From positions 93,237,642 through 93,301,641 of the forward strand of contig CM049306.1 of assembly GCA_026874595.1 (NCBI GenBank): a stretch of 64,000 bases of DNA, given 5' to 3'. This document shows positions 12,680-24,138 of this stretch, one piece after another (positions within the stretch are counted from its first letter, which is position 1; each line of letters opens with the position of its first letter). The notes beneath the pieces are model-generated. The model saw nothing but the letters and a program-made list of their open reading frames with translations, was not told the origin of the DNA and did not search any database. Source of the stretch: Sipunculus nudus (taxonomy: Eukaryota > Annelida > Sipuncula > Golfingiida > Sipunculidae). The translations under genes were made by a program, and so were the position numbers.

Positions 12680-15650
12680 CTATAGGTTCTAGGGTCATGA
12701 GGTCAAAGGTCAAGGTCACTGGACTGGTATTTTAAAATATACTGTGGATGCATTTTAAGCCAAACTTAAATCTGAGATCTTCCATCTTGAATATATAGCT
12801 CACTTGCCAATAGTGGATGATCCATAGAAATGTTGGGGTCACAAGGTCAAAGGTCAAGGCCACAGGAGCTATCTGTCCAAAAATTAGTTTCTGGATGATA
12901 ATTCCTTCTTTTATTGATGTATGGATTTCAAACTTGACTTGTATTTGACCCATTGGAAAAGCAAGACCCGAATTGATTTTGGGGTCATGAGGTCAAAGGT
13001 CAAGGTCACAGTAAACCTCTTTATAAAGGTTGTGTATGCAATTTCAGCCAAAAAATTCATCTGAGATCTTTCATCTTGCACATACAGTTCACCTGCCAAG
13101 AGTGGAAGACCCCTATCAATTTTGAGGTCACAAGGTCAAAGGTGAAGGTCACAGGAGCCATCTGTCCAAAAATTAGTTTCTGGATGATAATTCCTGCTTT
13201 TATTGATGTTTGGATTTCAAACTTGACTTGTATTTGACCCATTGGAAAAGCAAGACCCGAATTGATTTTGGGGTCATGAGGTCAAAGGTCAAGGTCACAG
13301 TAAACCTCTTTATAAAGGTTGTGTATGCAATTTCAGCCAAAAAATTCATCTGAGATCTTTCATCTTGCACATACAGTTCACCTGCCAAGAGTGGAAGACC
13401 CCTATCAATTTTGAGGTCACAAGGTCAAAGGTGAAGGTCACAGGAGCCATCTGTCCAAAAATTAGTTTCTGGATGATAATTCCTGCTTTTATTGATGTAT
13501 GGATTTCAAACTTGACTTGTATATGTCCCATTGGAAAAGCAAGACCCAAATTGATTTTGGGGTTATGAGGTCAAAGGTCAAGGTCACAGGACACATCTTT
13601 AAAAAGATTTGGATGCATTTTCAGCCAAACATTTCATCTCAGATCTTTCATCTTGCACATATAGTTCACCTGCCAAGAGAGGAAGAACCCTATCAATTTT
13701 GAGGTCACAAGGTCAAAGGTGAAGGTCACAGGAGCCAGCTGTCCAAAAATTAGTTTCTGGATGATAATTCCTGCTTTTATTGATGTGTGGTTTTCAAACT
13801 TGACTTGTATATGTCCCATTGGAAAAGCAAGACCAAAATTGATTTTGGGGTCATGAGGTCAAAGGTCAAGGTCACAGGATACATCTTTAAAAAGGTTGTG
13901 GATGCAATTTCAGCCAAAAAATTCATCTGAGATCTTTCATTTTGCACATATAGTTCACCTGCCAAGAGTGGAAGACCCCTATCAATTTTGAGGTCACAAG
14001 GTCAAAGGTGAAGGTCACAGGAGCCATCTGTCCAAAAATTAGTTTCTGGATGACAATTCCTTCTTTTATTGATGTTTGGATTTCAAACTTGACTTGTATA
14101 TGTCCCATTGGAAAAGCAAGACCCAAATTGATTTTGGGGTCATGAGGTCAAAGGTCAAGGTCACAGGATACATCTTTAAAAAGGTTGTGGATGCAATTTC
14201 AGCCAAAAAATTCATCTGAGATCTTTCATTTTGCACATATAGTTCACCTGCCAAGAGTGGAAGACCCCTATCAATTTTGAGGTCACAAGGTCAAAGGTGA
14301 AGGTCACAGGAGCCATCTGTCCAAAAATTAGTTTCTGGATGATAATTCCTTCTTTTATTGATGTTTGGATTTCAAACTTGACTTGTATATGTCCTATTGG
14401 AAAAGCAAGACCCAAATTGATTTCGGGGTCATGAGGTCAAAGGTCAAGGTCACAGGATACATCTTTAAAAAGGTTGTGGATGCAATTTCAGCCAAAAAAT
14501 TCATCTGAGATCTTTCATTTTGCACATATAGTTCACCTGCCAAGAGTGGAAGACCCCCTATCAATTTTGAGGTCAAAGGTGAAGGTCACAGGAGCCATCT
14601 GTCCAAAAATTAGTTTCTGGATGATAATTCCTTCTTTTATTGATGTTTGGATTTCAAACTTGACTTGTATTTGACCCATTGGAAAAGCAAGACCCGAATT
14701 GATTTTGGGGTCATGAGGTCAAAGGTCAAGGTCACAGTAAACCTCTTTATAAAGGTTGTGTATGCAATTTCAGCCAAAAAATTCATCTGAGATCTTTCAT
14801 CTTGCACATACAGTTCACCTGCCAAGAGTGGAAGACCCCTATCAATTTTGAGGTCACAAGGTCAAAGGTGAAGGTCACAGGAGCCATCTGTCCAAAAATT
14901 AGTTTCTGGATGATAATTCCTTCTTTTATTGATGTATGGATTTCAAACTTGACTTGTATATGTCCCATTGGAAAAGCAAGACCCATATTGATTTTGGGGT
15001 CATGAGGTCAAAGGTCAAGGTCACAGGATACATCTTTAAAAAGGTTGTGGATGCAATTTCAGCCAAAAAATTCATCTGAGATCTTTCATTTTGCACATAT
15101 AGTTTACCTGCCAAGAGTGGAAGACCCCTATCAATTTTGAGGTCACAAGGTCAAAGGTGAAGGTCACAGGAGCCATCTGTCCAAAAATTAGTTTCTGGAT
15201 GATAATTCCTTCTTTTATTGATGTTTGGATTTCAAACTTGACTTGTATTTGACCCATTGGAAAAGCAAGACCCGAATTGATTTTGGGGTCATGAGGTCAA
15301 AGGTCAAGGTCACAGTAAACCTCTTTATAAAGGTTGTGTATGCAATTTCAGCCAAAAAATTCATCTGAGATCTTTCATCTTGCACATACAGTTCACCTGC
15401 CAAGAGTGGAAGACCCCTATCAATTTTGAGGTCACAAGGTCAAAGGTGAAGGTCACAGGAGCCATCTGTCCAAAAATTAGTTTCTGGATGATAATTCCTG
15501 CTTTTATTGATGTATGGATTTCAAACTTGACTTGTATATGTCCCATTGGAAAAGCAAGACCCAAATTGATTTTGGGGTCATGAGGTCAAAGGTCAGGGTC
15601 ACAGGACACATCTTTAAAACAATCAAGGTCACAGGACCAACATCTTCAAC
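12680..15650. repeat. 289-bp tandem array, about ten to eleven units, dimeric
   Basis: A landmark (CTTTAwAAAGG) recurs at 12731, 13020, 13309, 13598, 13886, 14175, 14464, 14746, 15035, 15324 and 15613. Spacing is 289 bases, except one 288 and one 282 caused by a 7-base loss of one copy of a repeated word. Every unit has two related halves of about 145 bases, each opening with AGACCC-type sequence, AATTGATTTTG, and an AGGTCA string. Two subtypes alternate irregularly: one reads GTAAACCTCTTTATAAAGG, the other GGATACATCTTTAAAAAGG. Reverse-strand open frames of 60-67 codons seen in every unit are consequences of the repeat, not genes. Confidence 0.95.
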
Positions 15651-15751
15651 AAGATTGTGGAATGTTAGATGGAAGAAACAATAAATATGCCAAGTGTCAG
15701 TATATGCTGCCAAAATTGGGAGTCTGTTCTTAAAGGGGGGGGGGCCTACTA

Positions 15752-15795
15752 TGTCTGGGGATACTCTGGCACCCGCGGTGCCAAGAAATGTCTAG
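15752..15795 (+). other. 3' end of Helitron-like element: subterminal repeat, hairpin, CTAG
   Basis: TGTCTGGGGATAC (15752-15764) is followed by the hairpin TGGCACCCGCGGTGCCA (15767-15783), eight further bases, then CTAG (15792-15795) and a target T. Confidence 0.85.
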
Positions 15796-17951
15796 TTAGA
15801 TAGATGAAACATAAATAATATAAACTTTTATTTGATAATTAGCAATTAGATGAAGATTAGCGGCCACTTTAGCACTGGGGACCATATATAGATCAGATGG
15901 AACAGGGATAAAATAAAGTTTGGAGGACTCTGTGACCATATCTGTGGGATCAGTGCACTTGCAAAGAAACTGAGCCATACAGGTAGAGTTTCATAGAAAA
16001 TTAGTGTAAAATAGCTTTGTCAAATATTATTTCTATCACAATATGCAGAATCCGACTCACTAGAGTAGTACTGTGCTGTGTAGCGTTTGTGGGCTTCACA
16101 ATCTGACATTAACATGGGTGTTTTTGTGACTTGTTAAGGTCATCACAGAATAAGTAATAGCATGTGAAATGTAAACAGAAATTGGTTCCTCAAAATATAA
16201 CAAATTTTGATTTTAAAGTTTGACAGTTTAGACAAGTAGTCCTGGCTGCCCACAATTTCTATCAGGAAGAGGTTTGTTTTGGGTAGTAGGGTGGTTTTCT
16301 ATTTTCTATTGTAACAGAAAAAGAACCAACATTTTATAGATGGTGCATTGACAATGATCAAAATAATGTTCATATATTTGATCAGTTTTGATTGGATATC
16401 CATATGTCCAGTCTTAACAGGACTTCATCCTCGACAAGGATCACATTTCTGGTAAGGACATAGCTGATTGGTTATATGGTGCTGGACTTTGCTGAATCTG
16501 ATGGACTAAGCTGAAGGTGTCTGGTTCAGTCACTGTCAGTGCCTCATAAGCAAATCTGGTTCAAGTGTAATCCTGGTAGAATGGTAGATGTCCAGAGGTC
16601 AGTTCTGATATCTTAATGACAGGCCATGACTTCAGGATTTATATTTACCTAATACATGTTATATTTTAAACCAAAAGTGCTTAAAGAAACCATGTTATTA
16701 ATTCATATCATCTGGTTACCTACATCTGCAGGCCTGGGCCTATCCAGTCAGAGAAAAATAGCTCACTTTTGCCTTTTATTCCTTGTGGTCTCACTCTTCA
16801 AGTACTAACATAATGATCAATGACTAATGTAAAGATCTGCAGATTCTTGCAACAATAGATGTGGAGGTTGCATTCATCACTGGACTGGCATCGGGTGTTA
16901 ATAGGTATCAATACAGACTGTTTACACAACATGCTCATGTTCACTGCTATATATTAGTCATGTCTTTCTGATTTGCACGTCATTGTTTCATCACGGAAGT
17001 TTGCAGAGGAACCTGTTAATAAACACTGGTTTTACAGATGGGGGAAATAGGCTAGGACATGCAAAGGAAAACCTCCTTGTTTTTTAAGCAAACCCTGGTG
17101 TGTCCAGTCAATATATTGGATGTGCTTAGGTAGTGATGTGGCTTCAGTGGATGTGGATTGATCTGAGACAAGTGGGCGCTTTTGTCCTGTCTGATGTTAA
17201 CGGAACCACATTGTAACATTCCACACCATTCACCCATGGTAAAGATTTTGGTGTTTTATTGCTTGTACTCAGCCAAGTTTTGTGGAAATTCTATGGGGAA
17301 GGCAAACATGTTTTTCAGCTGTTCTTTCCTTCCCCTCTGGTTACAGCTTTTTTATGGTCTTTTTATAAAGTATAGTTGAGTAAGTTCACGGGGGCGTGCC
17401 AATATTGAGCTGCAAAGTTATGTGTACTATTTTTTCACCATGGTCATATTTTTACCTGGCATACAGTATGCTTCTATGAATATTATCTTGTACCCAGACT
17501 GTGTATGACTGTATATGATAAACATACAAGGCAGGTCCTATGTTCTGTGTTAAGCGTAAAATCCATTTTGTTGAAACATCTTGCACCCTTTGAAAGTGTA
17601 AACTACGCTGTGTTTATAATGACATGCTTTCAATGATTTGTAGCATTTTTATGGGTGATAAAACTATGCAGAATGATTGTTCAATTCATTGACAGGTACC
17701 TGTATGAATCAGAGGTGTGAGGTGTATCTGTAATGAAGCCTCTTACTGAGGTACCGACCTCAGGTAAAAAGGTTACTGCACACCTGTTGATAATGTGAGT
17801 ACAAAGACAAGAACTACCTGCCAGTGTGGAAGTGGCAGAAGTGTGATATAAATACCTTAATGAGGCTTAATTGTTCTGTAAAGCACTATTTACAATTTTT
17901 TTTTTTTTTCAAAGGATTTTTAGAGGTTCTCACTCCATTTTGCTGCATTAA
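15796..17951. other. Gene-free, CpG-poor DNA
   Basis: No exon, RNA gene or repeat structure could be supported. The sequence is AT-rich with scattered GT-rich words. Open frames are all short and without domain features. The lack of CpG fits intronic or methylated sequence. Confidence 0.5.
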
Positions 17952-18252
17952 TTGTATCCCCAGACAAAGTCTCGCCGCCGCTGCCTCCGCATACAAATCT
18001 TGTTGGCACGATAACTTAAAAAATATTTCTCGGATCTTTACCAAACTTGGTATATGTATAGATATGGGTGAGAGGACGACGCCTATTTAAAATGAGGTCA
18101 TGAGGACCTTTACTAGGAGAGTGACCTTGACCTTGAATAGGTCCAATTTTGGGGAAAATCACACAAATTCTTAAATATCTAAAGAAATCTTGCATGGATT
18201 GATCCCAAAATCAAGTTGATCGAAGATCATGGATAGGGTTGTCATCTTCCAG
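17952..18252 (+). mobile_element. Truncated copy of the 12-kb Helitron-like element
   Basis: It begins with the same TTGTATCCCCAGACAAAGTC after an A. The 5' hairpin is lost because the second stem arm is missing and the sequence runs straight into CGCCGCCGCTGCC. It then follows the 12.0-kb element closely, including GGTATATGTATAGATATGGG, the GACCTTGACC block and the TTCCAG word. At about 18252 it diverges into an A run and unrelated sequence. No CTAG end with a hairpin was found, so only the left 300 bases are preserved. Confidence 0.8.
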
Positions 18253-19934
18253 AAAAAAAAAACAACTATGTTTGTCTGTTCAGTTGGGGCAGTCATGCTT
18301 GTTTTTTCTGATTCCTTGGCCCTGATTGGGCAATTCCTTCTAAAGACTGGTACCCCGCTTTTTCCATCTCTCTTCATAACTATGATTTTCTTAGAGCACT
18401 GGGCCATAATAGCACGGGGTACCATATGAGCATAATGTATTTTAAAAATCAGGGAATTCAATCTTTACCATTGCTTTTCCAGGGAAAGCTATTATTTTTC
18501 AGGGAAAGTAATATATATAACAATTCACTAGTTAGATTTTCTCAACATTTAGACCTCTGGTGTTGTAACTCACACCCCACCCCCTTCAGTTTCAACGTCA
18601 GGCAACACATGGTCAGATCACAAAAAATATTTTTTGCTACAATTTCCTACTTATTAATACACACCAATCATAACAACCAACCATGGCCAATATTACCTTT
18701 TTGTCTCAGGCTTATTCTCCATTTGATATGATTTTAAATTTTTACCTTCAAGGTCAACTTCATCTGAGCACAGTGACCCATGGGTCCCTTGTATAAATAG
18801 TGTTAATTTATAAGCACTTACTCTCAGATCTTTCATAAAAATGAACATTGACATTGTCATTCCTTGGAAATTGTATATATATTTTAACCAGCACTATACC
18901 TGCAGGCTTTGTAGATGATTGCAGTAGTTTTAATGTACCGGTATTGTCCTTTGGGCTTTGGCATACCTAGATATTATACCAATATAACTAAGTAAAACAA
19001 AACCCCAGATTATAACAGATTATTGTCAGAATTAAATTTAGAGGATGTCCACGTTACAGTTGAAATTTAAAATTTTTTTTGTGTTAACAAAAAAAAAAGA
19101 AATCTAGATTGGACATATAATTAGAAAGACAGCGTGTTGCTTCAGATTGCCCTTTGCTTAATTAAACATTCCATTACAAAATTCTGTAAACTTATGAAGA
19201 AGCTCAGTTGAAATTTAACTCTTTCCATTTTCATCAAGCTGTTCTGATAAAAGATACCAGTGCACTGCAGGCTTAAGTTTGCTTCAGTTTTATTTTCAGC
19301 TGTAAGCTGCTAAGCCTGGCATGAGAATGGTTTTGAATGCTTCTTCCTGCCTGTCCACTGCATCTTTAATACTCCTGTTTGGATCAATTTGTTATCACAT
19401 CTTTTTTCCAATAATGTATTCACTCTGTATTGATTCATTCAAGAACTATTCTCTCTTTACACAGACAGCTTTAATGATTTTTCTCCATTGTGTGGGCAGG
19501 CTTACATTTTTTTTTGCCTCGTAGTTTGTCCAGGTGCATTGTCAGTGAACAGGATTTAATGTCAGCAAAAAATGCAAAGTAAGGTGTGGACTTGTTGAGT
19601 ATATGCCACTTATCTGCTGGGGAGCTTCATTAAAAGACTCAAAGTTAAATCTTAACCATCTGACTTTTAGTGCGATTTTCAGGGAAAATCAGTAAAATAT
19701 GGTCAGCATTGGCCCGGTTTACCATCAAAATAAAAACCACTTGTATCTGTGTTTTGCACTGTCTTCACCATAAAACATCCTGTCAGCAATTCTTTTAGTT
19801 TTAAAAACTGTTATTTAATTTCTATGTATAAAATCTGTTTATGACTTAATATAAAAAGATACTGAAAAGCAGAATTTTCTTATGAAATGAGGTCAGATGA
19901 ATCTTCTTCTCTGTCTTATCTGAATGCCCATTGG
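18253..19934. other. Gene-free DNA
   Basis: After the truncated element the sequence has a ten-base A run, a slightly GC-richer stretch to 18430, and then AT-rich DNA. Open frames of 60-100 codons exist near 18171-18731, but they lack coding signatures and two of them overlap in antisense. Nothing else is supportable. Confidence 0.45.
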
Positions 19935-20192
19935 AAAATTTGGTAGATTTCTGGTCCTGCATAATGCCTTATCACATTATTTAGGAAACCCCCCCTTTCC
20001 TTTTTTGTATGTTTCTATTCAAATGTCATATGATCAGGGAAAAGCATGATAATAACAAATTTTTCTGCTATACATAACAAAGGAATTCTTATAAAAATTG
20101 TATTATTTTATCTTCTTGAAAGATGAAAATAAAAATGAAAATTTTTGATGCAGAGGGTTAAAATTGATGCGCGTGGTGCCTATGAACCATAC
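19935..20192 (+). mobile_element. MITE, GGTATGGTTC family, left-truncated copy
   Basis: The right end reads GTGCCTATGAACCATAC, matching the right terminal repeat of the copy at 53590-53892. Internal words GTCATATGATCAGGGAAAAG, TTATCTTCTTGAAAG and AAATTGATGCG are shared with the other copies. The left terminal repeat is not recognisable, so this copy is eroded or truncated on that side and its start is approximate. Confidence 0.65.
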
Positions 20193-21289
20193 TTTTTTTT
20201 TTTACCTTGGTTCTTGTTGCTGGACAGTGCTGTGTATATCCTCCCCCACCCAGCTAGATCAGGTGGTGGAAATGATCTAGTGCTGGAGACCAGAGGGCCA
20301 GCATTGCTCTGTAGCGATTGACTGGTCTTATTAATATCTATTCCAGCAAGACTTTGCTGTCTCAGGCCTGCGCCAACCATAATGGCTTGACAGTGACCTG
20401 GTGAGCCTCCACATTTGTGTAGTTCTGGCATGCTTCTTTGGCTTACTCAGTCTCTGGGGGAGCTGCTAACTTTTCATAAGGTAGCCACCAGACCAAGCTG
20501 GCTGTTCCAGTAAGGAATTGGATTTATCTAAAGCCGGGCTTGGTTGTGGGAGTGGAATGCTAATACAACCATCTGTCCAGATTCTACCAGTACATTCCTA
20601 TTTTTCCTGAAGGCTTTTAAAGCCTAGGGCCAGGAGTAGACTCCTATGATAATTCTGAACTCAATCCAAGTGATTCTTGTCCTCTTTCAGGCATCTCACT
20701 GGGAATGTCAGTGAATATTTTATTGTACTTTGAACACTATTTTTTACTTGACATGATATGAGAGAATTTTACGCAATGTCATATGCTGTAAGAGATTATG
20801 TGAATTTTGTTAATTAGTTCTTTAATATGTCTGTTTTATATACCCATAACACACAAAGATTGGATTTGATAATTATGAGTAATTCTTATCATCAAATCAA
20901 TTTAAATATAGCTGAACTGCTTTGAAAATGTCTTAAAGACCTAGGTGCCATTTGAATGCCAAAACCAGTTTGTGAAAGGTTTGATTTTGAAGTGCAAATA
21001 GGGTATTTAAGACCCACCACAAATGTGATAATTGGATAATCAATTAATTATGACACAGCAACATGTATGCACACTCCTAAAGCAGCACTGTTTATGCTTA
21101 TATATGCCCACAAAATACAGCTGTTGTTATATGTAATATTTATGCAGCTGGCAACTATGTTAAGTCAGGAAACAAAACCCTGAACTACTAGTTTTACTTG
21201 AAAGAGATATATTCAGATCCAAAGAGGTTATAACATTCATTTATATTTTTGAAATTCAGTTTTGAATTAGTAAGATTTTTAATCCTACT

Positions 21290-21510
21290 TTTATTTGAGG
21301 ATTTGGGCAGTGGTCCAAAAAAAGCGCTACTCCACTTTAAACTTTGCCCATACGTGCAGACAATGGCCTCAGTTGCCATCAAACTCTCTCTGCAGATAGA
21401 TTCTCACCTAGGCCCTTAAGTGTTGCATCCCCGTACCCTTATCAAACCCTGATAGGTGTATTTATTCCAGTCTCTGGAAACCACTCAAGGTTGCTGCAGT
21501 TTTGCATATG
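21290..21510 (+). repeat. Dispersed repeat, partner of 51822-52060 in opposite orientation
   Basis: TTTGAGGATTTGGGCA, a GGTCCAAAA word, ACTCTCTCTGCAGATAGA and TCTCACCT occur here in the same order as on the minus strand at 52060-51822. Divergence is considerable, so this is an old repeat or an old duplicated segment. It has no terminal inverted repeats and no reverse-transcriptase frame. Confidence 0.7.
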
Positions 21511-21824
21511 CACTAAAAACAAGCCTGAGTAGGTCCACCTACCAAAATTTTTTAACAAAATATGAATTTAGAAATAAATTCATCATCCCCTATATTATAA
21601 GCCTCTCAATCCTGCCAGGGTAACCATGATGATATCACCTGGCCTCATATTAGTGCGAGGATATTTAAAAGGTGAATAGTTAATGGAACAAAACCGTGTT
21701 GTGTGAACTTCTTGCTGTAGTGCGCCAAATGCAAACTGTACTTTAGTAAATGTACTGTTGTTAATTGAATTCAGCCCTCTTGTTTATTGTAATGTGTTTG
21801 TTTACCTTCCCTGCTGTGGAACAG

Positions 21825-21896
21825 GACCTGAGTTTGGTGTGTGTGCAGGAATACATGGGGTGCACCATGAAATGTCAGTCCCTCTCTGTTCTGGAG
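21825..21896 (+). CDS. Candidate 72-bp exon, unrecognised
   Basis: A pyrimidine-rich run ending TTCCCTGCTGTGGAACAG precedes a 72-base stretch open in one frame (DLSLVCVQEYMGCTMKCQSL...). It closes with GAG before GTAATT. Start and end are both phase 0, so it could be a cassette exon. It is too short to test for coding bias and joining it directly to the 7047-7342 exon gives a stop at once. Listed as a possibility only. Confidence 0.22.
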
Positions 21897-24138
21897 GTAA
21901 TTATAGCTTCTGATATACAGAAACAGTGAGCAAAGAAGTATACGCAGTTGCTGGTACAGTTGTTGGTTCTAGCACTAGCAGTGCTGCTGCAGGAGCTTTG
22001 TCAGACAGCCAAGTGGATCTATTTATCTATCTTTGTCTTGCAGTCACAAAGACAGTCCTGGTCTTAATATACAGACTGGCTGACAGCAAGCTTTACAGAC
22101 TGACAATCCTTTGTGTTCCTGCAGGGACTGCACTGGGTAACTGCTTCTCATGACAGGGCCTAGCTCAGACATACCTCCCTTAGCCAGTGACTTCCTCAGT
22201 CTGTCCATTGTTACCTGTCCTGATTTACTGACCACATGACACAGTATTGTTCGACCGAACACCTGCTGATGTTGAACAAGGATCCTTTTATTAATGCTCA
22301 TGTTTACTAACATTGAGCTGCCCTGCACGTGTCAGTGATCAATTATCCTAGTAGCCCCATACATAAACTGGATATGATAAAATGAGTTCTTAAGACACCC
22401 CTATTATGGTTTCTTTCATCTTCTACACACTGGCTCCATTTATCGCTGAAATATTGTGGGCTATATTTAGGTATCAAACAGAAGATATGCTTTATGAGCA
22501 ACCATACAGTGTAATAGCTACATTCCATAAATTTGGGTCAATAAAAGATAGGAATGTTCTGATGATAGTAATCCATTTAACATCTATAGCTTTCATTAAA
22601 AAGTATTCTGTCAATTCAGTTTCTGATATAGTATTATTAATATTGTCTTATATCAAGATTTTAACTCTGTTATAATGGGATTTAATTACTGAATATGCTT
22701 ATGATGAAAATTAATTGTTTAATCAGTCAGATGAATATTATTTTGTCTCTACGTTATAATTCACTTCTTATAATGATATGTTACTAGAAAAGGGCTATGA
22801 CCCTTGTTGTTGATATTTTCGATATTATACCCTTTATGTGTGCAGCACAGTCCATGGATCTGTAAATGGTGGTAACCTGCAGGTGAAGCAAACAATATCG
22901 CAGCTTTCAAACTGAATAATTTGTGTGAATAAATATAAACTGGTAACTTGTCAACAACAAAAATTCACAATATTAAATCACATAAACCTGTACATAATCA
23001 GTACTGAAAGAAGGAGTCCCTGGTTAAAATTAAGCAAATTAATTGGTCAGCTGTAAAATTCTTTATCTTTTATGAACATAAGCTGCAATAAGATAGACTC
23101 TAATGATGTTTAGGAAATAAATTTTTTTAGAAGAAATGTACATGGCTGTTTTTCAAAAGCAAAGAAGAACCTAAGAGGTGTTTCCATGTCTGCGCATATC
23201 CATTAAAAATCACGTATTTGATTTTGTAAATGGGGTGTTAATAACCATGTGTCCGTCAGCGTATAAGCGTGAAAATCGCCACAGGAGTGATTTTCCTGCA
23301 TAAGGTCTGCGTGAACTTGAGTATTCGGAGTAAAATGATGTCACTTCACCACATTTTTGTGGAAGACCTGCTAGATCCACTGTACAAATATATGTCTGTC
23401 ATTACATGCATGTACCCCTCATGGAAACACACCTATATATTCATGCATACACACATATGTATATACCAGCACATGGAAAAACAACTTTAGGCTCAAAATC
23501 TCAAATATATTGTTAATATATATAATTATATAATCACATTGTGTACAGTAAAGTACTCTGATTGAAGTGTCTTGGTACAAAATTTTATCTGGAGATATAA
23601 TTACAGCCACAATGTTTTTCACAGATTATAAATTAGTAATACTTATATAGATATGTTAGCAGTGTAAATTCATCAGTGGGTGGGGGTAAGTCAGCCTGTG
23701 GCCATTATTTTATTTGTAACATATCTTTCCAGCTACATCATTTTTGTGGATTTTTTGCCAGTGGCAGAGGTGGCTCCATGACAGATGACTCGTTTTAGCC
23801 ATGAAACAACCGTCTATTGATTGAATCTGAATCAGAGAATAAAATATCAGCATGGCTGGAGTAAATGAGGCAGCAGATAAAATGTGATCAATCACACGTA
23901 GCTACTGTCAGAAGCCTTATCACAAGGAAAAAAATAGTGAGAATCTGTCACAGACTCTGTGGAATAGATGCCCCAATTAACACTACAAAATGGAAAAAAA
24001 GGATGCTTGCTTTAAGGATTGAATAACAGGCTGGGTGATCTATTGACCTGAAGTGTATGCTCGTTAACTGTGAAATATTTAAATCAGGAAGCAGAGTTCC
24101 ACATTAATGCTTGCCTGGATGCCCAAGCTTAAATAAAA
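21897..24138. other. Gene-free DNA with a small CpG-containing patch
   Basis: Mostly AT-rich and CpG-poor. At about 23190-23345 CpG is unusually frequent (words such as CCGTCAGCG, AAGCGTG, ATTCGG), which may mark a young insertion or a functional island. No ends or open frame define it. Confidence 0.4.

Larger units (their letters stand above)
12023..15795 (+). mobile_element. Non-autonomous Helitron-like element with internal tandem array
   Basis: The left end is A then TTGTATCC; the right end is CTAG then T, so the insertion sits between A and T without duplication. At the 5' end 12025-12051 folds into a hairpin (GTATCCCC-GAC / GTC-GGGGATAC, one mismatch). GTATCCCCAGACA (12025-12037) recurs inverted as TGTCTGGGGATAC (15752-15764). 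A perfect 7-bp hairpin, TGGCACC-CGC-GGTGCCA (15767-15783), stands 8 nt before the terminal CTAG (15792-15795). Hairpin plus CTRR end plus A/T target is the defining Helitron signature. Next to the 5' hairpin is a CCGCCG-rich tract, then about 0.6 kb of unique sequence, then the tandem array. No Rep/helicase frame is present, so movement would need an enzyme supplied from elsewhere. The array-bearing layout recalls the pearl/HINE-type elements described in bivalves. Confidence 0.8.

Noticed and set aside
12732-15713. Series of 60-69-codon minus-strand frames (MGQIQVKFE..., MAGELYVQDERSQ...) that look like a repeated peptide family
   Set aside because: They recur exactly with the 289-bp DNA unit and overlap each other in different frames and strands. 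They follow from the repeat and have no separate start or splice signals.
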